This document shows, in pieces, positions 6,917 through 10,534 of a DNA stretch of 10,534 nucleotides. This DNA comes from JBCBKZ01 sp039026975 (GTDB lineage: Bacteria; Bacteroidota; Bacteroidia; J057). The position numbers were made by a program, and so were the translations under genes. The stretch covers positions 1 through 10,534 of the forward strand of contig JBCCLI010000224.1 of the NCBI GenBank assembly GCA_039026975.1. The letters run 5' to 3'. The notes beneath the pieces were generated by a model, which made no database searches, had not been told where the DNA came from, and saw only the letters and a program-made list of their open reading frames with translations. Each line of letters begins with the position of its first letter. Position 1 is the first letter of the stretch.

Positions 6917-8464
6917 ATGATGGATTTAGAAATCTGGTTGGACCTTGCTGTAGGAATCATTGCTTTACTAGCCATAGGATTAGGAGTTTGGGTTTACTTC
7001 TCCTCTGAGAAAGGAAAAGAGATATCCCTTCCATTTTTAAACAATCTTTCTCCCTCATCTTCCCCCAAAAAGAAAAAATCAAGCCCTCCTAAGATTTCCC
7101 AATCTTTGAACAGGCTGCTAGGGAGGGAAGATAATTCAACGCCGTCCTACGCACTTCCTGAGGAAGAACCCTTGACGGTCCCCATTAGGTCTACTACCTT
7201 ACCTTCAGACAGGAAGGTGCCTCCACTAGAGGAACTGTATAACAGAGCGAAAGCCTTTGATCAGGAGGAGGAAGAAGAAACCCAACCAGAAGAACAAAAT
7301 TCAGGAATCTTCTCTGCATTGTCCCCACAAACATCTGAGCCGGTTTCCTTGCCTGAGAATTATCAAGAAGAAGCTACCCATGAGGAAATCCCAGCCACTG
7401 AGCCTTTGCTTACCCAGCGTATCCTGGATAGGATTAACGGTAGCAGTAATGAGGATCTGACAGAAGAACCTCTCACAGAAGAGGCGCAAGCACCTGTACA
7501 TGAAGAGCCTGCGGTAGTAACCCTTGAGCCAGTGGTCCCTCCAGTGGCTGAAGTAACATCTGCTCCAGAAGTAGAAACAGAAGAAAAGCAGGAAGAAAAA
7601 ATTGCGCCTCCGCTTCCTGAAACCAGAAAGCCCACCCTAGAGCCCCAACAAGTCGTAGAGCCACTAAGAGTTACTCCACCAAAGAAACCTGAATTTACTA
7701 AAGCTGAGCAGCCTACAGGTAACGTATCAGGGCTACCGACGCTCCAAGGGGCTGAAAGTGGAGTTCCCTTTTCATTTGCTCAATTTTTACTGTTGATTCA
7801 GACCAATGTTCAAAAAACCGTAGCACAGGCAAAAGAGAAAATCTCACAGGTAAAAGATTCAGCTCGGACATCCACCAGAATTAAGCCTAAGCCTGCCGCT
7901 GAATATGAGGCTGGCAATAAAAAGGTAAGTGGCTTCAAAGGGAAAATGCAGAGCCTTTTTCAGTCTGTTACTTCTATCTTCCAAAGAGGAGTAGAGAAAG
8001 TTCAGGAAAAGACGGATATTCCGGGAAGAGTAAAAGGAGAAGATGATTTAGTGGAGATAGCTACACAGACCACTAGAAATGGAAGAACACCCTATCTGAA
8101 CTTTTTCAAAATTGATGAAATACCAGTAAAAGAAAACAGCATTTTATTAGGGCTACAGAATATAGGATGGACCTTACATTATGAACACTTTGAAATAGAG
8201 GAACATAATCAGGTAAAATTAAAATACAAGGCTCCCCAAAGATACTCTACCTCCCCTGCTACCTACCCGCAGGGAAGCTTAATCTGTTTTGAAATAGATA
8301 ACCAAGGGAAAAAAGACTTTGCCTACCACTTCAAAGTATTCTTCGAGGATAGAGGAGGAACTTCCTACTTCCAGGAGATATATGGCCAAGGAGTGGTTCC
8401 CCCTATCATTAAAGATCCTGAAATTCTCCAGGGGGAAGAAGCTGTAGCAGAAGGTGTTTCCTAA
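6917..8464 (+). CDS. Membrane-anchored protein with acidic Pro-rich linker and the shared C-terminal domain, function unknown
   Basis: I do not recognise this 515-residue protein. An acidic N-terminus (D3, E5, D9) precedes one membrane helix (about 8-28), followed by a basic patch with KKKK at 51-54. This suggests that the bulk is cytoplasmic. Residues about 70-260 are rich in Glu, Pro, Thr and Val and look disordered. Residues about 284-375 form a basic, amphipathic, helix-prone segment (SFAQFLLLIQTNVQKTVAQA; MQSLFQSVTSIFQRGVEKVQ) that might bind a membrane surface, a partner or nucleic acid. Residues about 390-495 repeat the domain of the upstream protein: LGLQNIG (411-417), YPQG (450-453), YHF (470-472), QEIYGQG (486-492). 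A second ATG directly follows the first, so the start may be one codon later. The gene is probably cotranscribed with its upstream partner. Frames on the opposite strand through the Glu/Pro-rich part are by-products of its composition. Confidence 0.82.
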   Translation: MMDLEIWLDLAVGIIALLAIGLGVWVYFSSEKGKEISLPFLNNLSPSSSPKKKKSSPPKISQSLNRLLGREDNSTPSYALPEEEPLTVPIRSTTLPSDRKVPPLEELYNRAKAFDQEEEEETQPEEQNSGIFSALSPQTSEPVSLPENYQEEATHEEIPATEPLLTQRILDRINGSSNEDLTEEPLTEEAQAPVHEEPAVVTLEPVVPPVAEVTSAPEVETEEKQEEKIAPPLPETRKPTLEPQQVVEPLRVTPPKKPEFTKAEQPTGNVSGLPTLQGAESGVPFSFAQFLLLIQTNVQKTVAQAKEKISQVKDSARTSTRIKPKPAAEYEAGNKKVSGFKGKMQSLFQSVTSIFQRGVEKVQEKTDIPGRVKGEDDLVEIATQTTRNGRTPYLNFFKIDEIPVKENSILLGLQNIGWTLHYEHFEIEEHNQVKLKYKAPQRYSTSPATYPQGSLICFEIDNQGKKDFAYHFKVFFEDRGGTSYFQEIYGQGVVPPIIKDPEILQGEEAVAEGVS

Positions 8465-8711
8465 TGATGCTCTAGGGAATTATTAGTCTACTGCCGATAA
8501 AAAATCATTCCACTTAAACTGACTGAGTAGCCAGTACCTCTGGAATCTTCCATGGTGGAAGAGGAGAATGGTAGCTGTTAATCTTTCTTTTGGAAAAGAG
8601 AGAAAGTTTGGGATAGGCTATCGAATGCTTCACTGAGGATCTTGCTCAATTTTCCTATTACTTTGACAGTCCGCAGGAATTAGTTTTTTTGCATGCTTCA
8701 ATTCAGAAAAA
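8465..8711. other. 247-bp intergenic region before purD with small hairpins, no gene seen
   Basis: No convincing open frame or known RNA is visible. TCTTCCA (8546-8552) pairs perfectly with TGGAAGA (8556-8562) around the loop TGG. A second imperfect stem joins CTTTCT (8583-8588) to AGAAAG (8601-8606), enclosing TTTTGGAAAAGA. Neither stem is followed by a T-run. The region presumably holds the 3' end of the upstream transcript and the purD promoter. I see no purine-riboswitch core, though this was judged by eye. Confidence 0.4.
8662..8688 (+). promoter_or_regulatory. Possible promoter of purD
   Basis: CTTTGACAG contains both TTTG (8662-8665) and the sigma-70-like TTGACA (8663-8668). TAGTTTTT (8681-8688) resembles the Bacteroidota -7 element TAnnTTTG. 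The spacing of 15 bases is shorter than the usual 19 or so, which weakens the call. The position, about 25 bases before the purD ATG, is reasonable. Confidence 0.3.
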
Positions 8712-9977
8712 ATGAAGATACTGCTTATAGGCGGTGGCGGTAGAGAGCATGCCCTAGCCTGGAAAATGGCCCAGTCCCCCCTTTGTGATCAGCTGTATAT
8801 AGCTCCAGGTAATCCAGGTACGGCTTTGCATGGAACTAACCTGGACATAGGAGTATCAGACTTTCCCGCCATTAAGCAGTTTGTAGAGGAAAATACTATA
8901 GACATGTTGGTAGTAGGCCCGGAGCAGCCACTGGTGGAGGGCTTGGCAGACTTCTTGAAAGAGAGTGAGACATTTGTGATTGGTCCTAATCAGCAAGCGG
9001 CTCAGCTAGAAGGCAGTAAAGCCTACAGTAAAGCCTTCATGGATAAATATGGGATTCCTACGGCTGCTTATAAAGAGTTCCAGGAAGGGCAGGAGGAAGA
9101 GGCAGTTGCCTATCTGGATACTATGAAGCTTCCCATAGTGGTAAAAGCCAGTGGGCTGGCTGCTGGAAAAGGAGTATTAATTTGTCAGGAGAAAAAGGAG
9201 GCTGAACAAGCCATCCGAGATATGCTTTCAGGTACTTCTTTTGGAGAAGCTGGCCAAACCATAGTGATAGAAGAATTTCTGGAGGGAGTAGAGATTTCCA
9301 TTTTTGTCTTAGTTAATGTAGATGAATGTGCGGTTCTCCCTTCTGCTAAAGATTATAAGCGGATAGGAGAAGGAGATACCGGCTTAAATACGGGAGGTAT
9401 GGGAGCTGTTTCACCAGTTCCATTTGCAAATGAGGCCTTCATGAAAAAAGTAGATGAGCAGGTAATCAAGCCTACGATGAGGGGAATGTGGAAGGAAGGA
9501 ATGAACTATCGAGGGTTCCTCTTTATAGGATTAATGGTAGTAGGGGAAGTCCCTTATGTGTTAGAGTATAACGTGAGAATGGGGGACCCGGAAACAGAAG
9601 TAGTTATGCCCAGGCTGAAAACAGATCTGCTAGCGCTATTTCAGGCTATGAAAGAGGGGACCTTAGAAGAGGAAGAGGTAGAAATAGACCCTAGAGTGTG
9701 TAGCACCGTGATGTTAGTGAGTGGGGGCTATCCTCAGGCTTATGAAAAAGGAAAGGCTATCACAGGAATAGACCAGTCTGTACATAGTCTCGTTTTCCAC
9801 GCTGGAACTAAAATGGTTAATTCTAAGCTACAGACTAACGGCGGGAGAGTTTTAGCTGTAAGTAGCTTTGGAGAACACATCCAAGAAGCAGTAGATACCT
9901 CCCTGGCAGTCATAGAGCACATAGAATTTGAGGGAAAAACCTTTAGAAAAGATATAGGGAAAGATTTAATCAGCTAG
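8712..9977 (+). CDS. purD: Phosphoribosylamine--glycine ligase (GAR synthetase)
   Basis: This cytoplasmic ATP-grasp enzyme joins glycine to 5-phosphoribosylamine with ATP, giving glycinamide ribonucleotide, the second step of de novo purine synthesis. At 421 residues it is full length (about 420-430 is usual). Visible signatures run in order: MKILLIGGGGREHALAWK at the N-terminus, VVGPEQPLVEGLADFL (67-82), LEGSKAYSK (99-107), PIVVKASGLAAGKGV (141-155, ATP-grasp nucleotide loop), IEEFLEGVEIS (186-196), SAKDYKRIGEGDTGLNTGGM (211-230), YRGFLFIGLM (266-275), EYNVRMGDPETE (285-296, metal and ATP ligands) and MLVSGGYP (334-341). All key blocks look intact. The start codon is preceded by an A-rich stretch, common in Bacteroidota, and no Shine-Dalgarno site is seen. 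It is a stand-alone gene: no other pur gene is visible nearby, and a regulator gene follows 53 bases downstream. Confidence 0.97.
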   Translation: MKILLIGGGGREHALAWKMAQSPLCDQLYIAPGNPGTALHGTNLDIGVSDFPAIKQFVEENTIDMLVVGPEQPLVEGLADFLKESETFVIGPNQQAAQLEGSKAYSKAFMDKYGIPTAAYKEFQEGQEEEAVAYLDTMKLPIVVKASGLAAGKGVLICQEKKEAEQAIRDMLSGTSFGEAGQTIVIEEFLEGVEISIFVLVNVDECAVLPSAKDYKRIGEGDTGLNTGGMGAVSPVPFANEAFMKKVDEQVIKPTMRGMWKEGMNYRGFLFIGLMVVGEVPYVLEYNVRMGDPETEVVMPRLKTDLLALFQAMKEGTLEEEEVEIDPRVCSTVMLVSGGYPQAYEKGKAITGIDQSVHSLVFHAGTKMVNSKLQTNGGRVLAVSSFGEHIQEAVDTSLAVIEHIEFEGKTFRKDIGKDLIS

Positions 9978-10030
9978 GGTAAATCAGCATGGCTATCAGC
10001 TGTTTTGAGGAAGAGGAGAAATAAGTAAGT

Positions 10031-10534
10031 ATGGAAAAACTGGTCCAACATATAAAAAGCTTGGTACCTATTTCAGATGACCACTTGGTAATTATACAGG
10101 ATAAGCTTGTTGAGAAAAAATTTGAAAAGAAAGCGTACCTACTTCAGGCAAATGAGTATGCAGCTGAGGTATATTTTACCCTAAGCGGTTGTCATAGAAC
10201 CTATATCTTGGATTACAATGAAGTAGAGCATAATATTTCCTTTTCCATGGAAGATTGGTGGTTTGGAGATTTACAAAGTTTTATCAGAAAAACACCTGCC
10301 TGCTTCTATATCCAAGCTTTAGAGGATACGACTGTCTTATCTATTAACTGGGAAAATTGGCAATACCTCATCGACAAAATTCCTGAGTTCCTGGCTTACA
10401 CAAGAATTTTATTCCGCAACACCATGTTCTCCCACGAGAATAGAATTGTACAAAACCTTTCCTTTACCGCAGAGGAACGGTACAACCATTTTTTAAAAAG
10501 ATACCCTGACTTAGCCCAGCGAATATCGCAAAAA
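10031..10534 (+). CDS. Crp/Fnr-family transcriptional regulator (3' partial)
   Basis: The frame is open from an ATG at 10031 to the window edge, giving 168 residues without a stop. The sequence fits the Bacteroidota Crp/Fnr-like pattern: an N-terminal cyclic-nucleotide-binding-type beta-roll with YFTLSGCHRTYILD (48-61) and SMEDWWFGDLQSFIRKTP (72-89), then IQALEDTTVLSI (94-105), a dimerisation helix, and TAEERYNHFLKRYPDLAQRI (146-165). The last block normally comes just before the C-terminal winged-helix DNA-binding domain, which is cut off here. The usual Arg-Ser/Thr phosphate-cassette pair of cAMP binders is not evident, so the ligand, if any, is unknown. AGGAG at 10014-10018 lies 12 bases before the ATG, rather far for a ribosome site. 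It is probably transcribed apart from, or weakly with, purD. The regulated genes cannot be told. Confidence 0.88.
   Translation, partial: MEKLVQHIKSLVPISDDHLVIIQDKLVEKKFEKKAYLLQANEYAAEVYFTLSGCHRTYILDYNEVEHNISFSMEDWWFGDLQSFIRKTPACFYIQALEDTTVLSINWENWQYLIDKIPEFLAYTRILFRNTMFSHENRIVQNLSFTAEERYNHFLKRYPDLAQRISQK

Noticed and set aside
7301..7664. Overlapping open frames on the minus strand and a second plus-strand frame through the 515-residue gene
   Set aside because: They arise from the repetitive Glu/Pro codons of the real gene. Their translations are low-complexity Ser/Gly/Leu runs with no recognisable domain.
6917..8464. TonB-like energy transducer
   Set aside because: The charge pattern around the membrane helix predicts a cytoplasmic C-terminus, no TonB C-terminal motif is present, and no ExbB/ExbD or receptor gene is nearby.
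9971..10006. Terminator-like CAGCT ... AGCTG pair followed by TTTT after purD
   Set aside because: Only five pairs with a loop of over 20 bases and a very short T-run, too weak to call.
1..10534. CRISPR array, tRNA, rRNA or insertion sequence
   Set aside because: No regularly spaced repeats, no cloverleaf-like or rRNA-like stretches and no transposase or integrase frames were seen by eye on either strand.

Overview
The window looks like a chromosomal segment of a moderately AT-rich Bacteroidota bacterium, probably of the order Cytophagales. The grounds are the style of the proteins (a PurD and a Crp/Fnr-type regulator typical of that phylum), A-rich start regions mostly without Shine-Dalgarno sites, and no operon-style gene packing. 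This placement is inference from sequence style, not from a marker gene.

Layout. Bases 1-352 hold the C-terminal end of a protein carrying an ILEI/FAM3-like domain. It is followed by a short AT-rich gap with small repeats and two perfect inverted repeats, and then by a GT39/ArnT-like membrane glycosyltransferase (449-1918). These two genes probably belong to one envelope-glycan locus. Converging on them from the minus strand is a very large gene (1966 to about 6102) for a DUF4011-type N-terminal region, a superfamily 1 (Upf1/DNA2-like) helicase and a C-terminal Vsr/MTES_1575-like nuclease domain. This architecture resembles known single-gene antiphage helicase-nucleases. Its nuclease signature is altered.

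A 220-bp AT-rich divergent region (6115-6334) separates the helicase from two plus-strand genes (6335-6874 and 6917-8464). Both encode an N-terminal membrane anchor and end in the same unrecognised, probably beta-rich domain. The second also has a long acidic, proline-rich linker and a basic amphipathic segment. I cannot assign a function to this pair. It is the best candidate for something undescribed here.

After a 247-bp gap comes purD (8712-9977), the purine-biosynthesis GAR ligase. Last is the start of a Crp/Fnr-family regulator (10031 to the window edge), cut off before its DNA-binding domain. I see no rRNA, tRNA, CRISPR array, insertion sequence or integrase.
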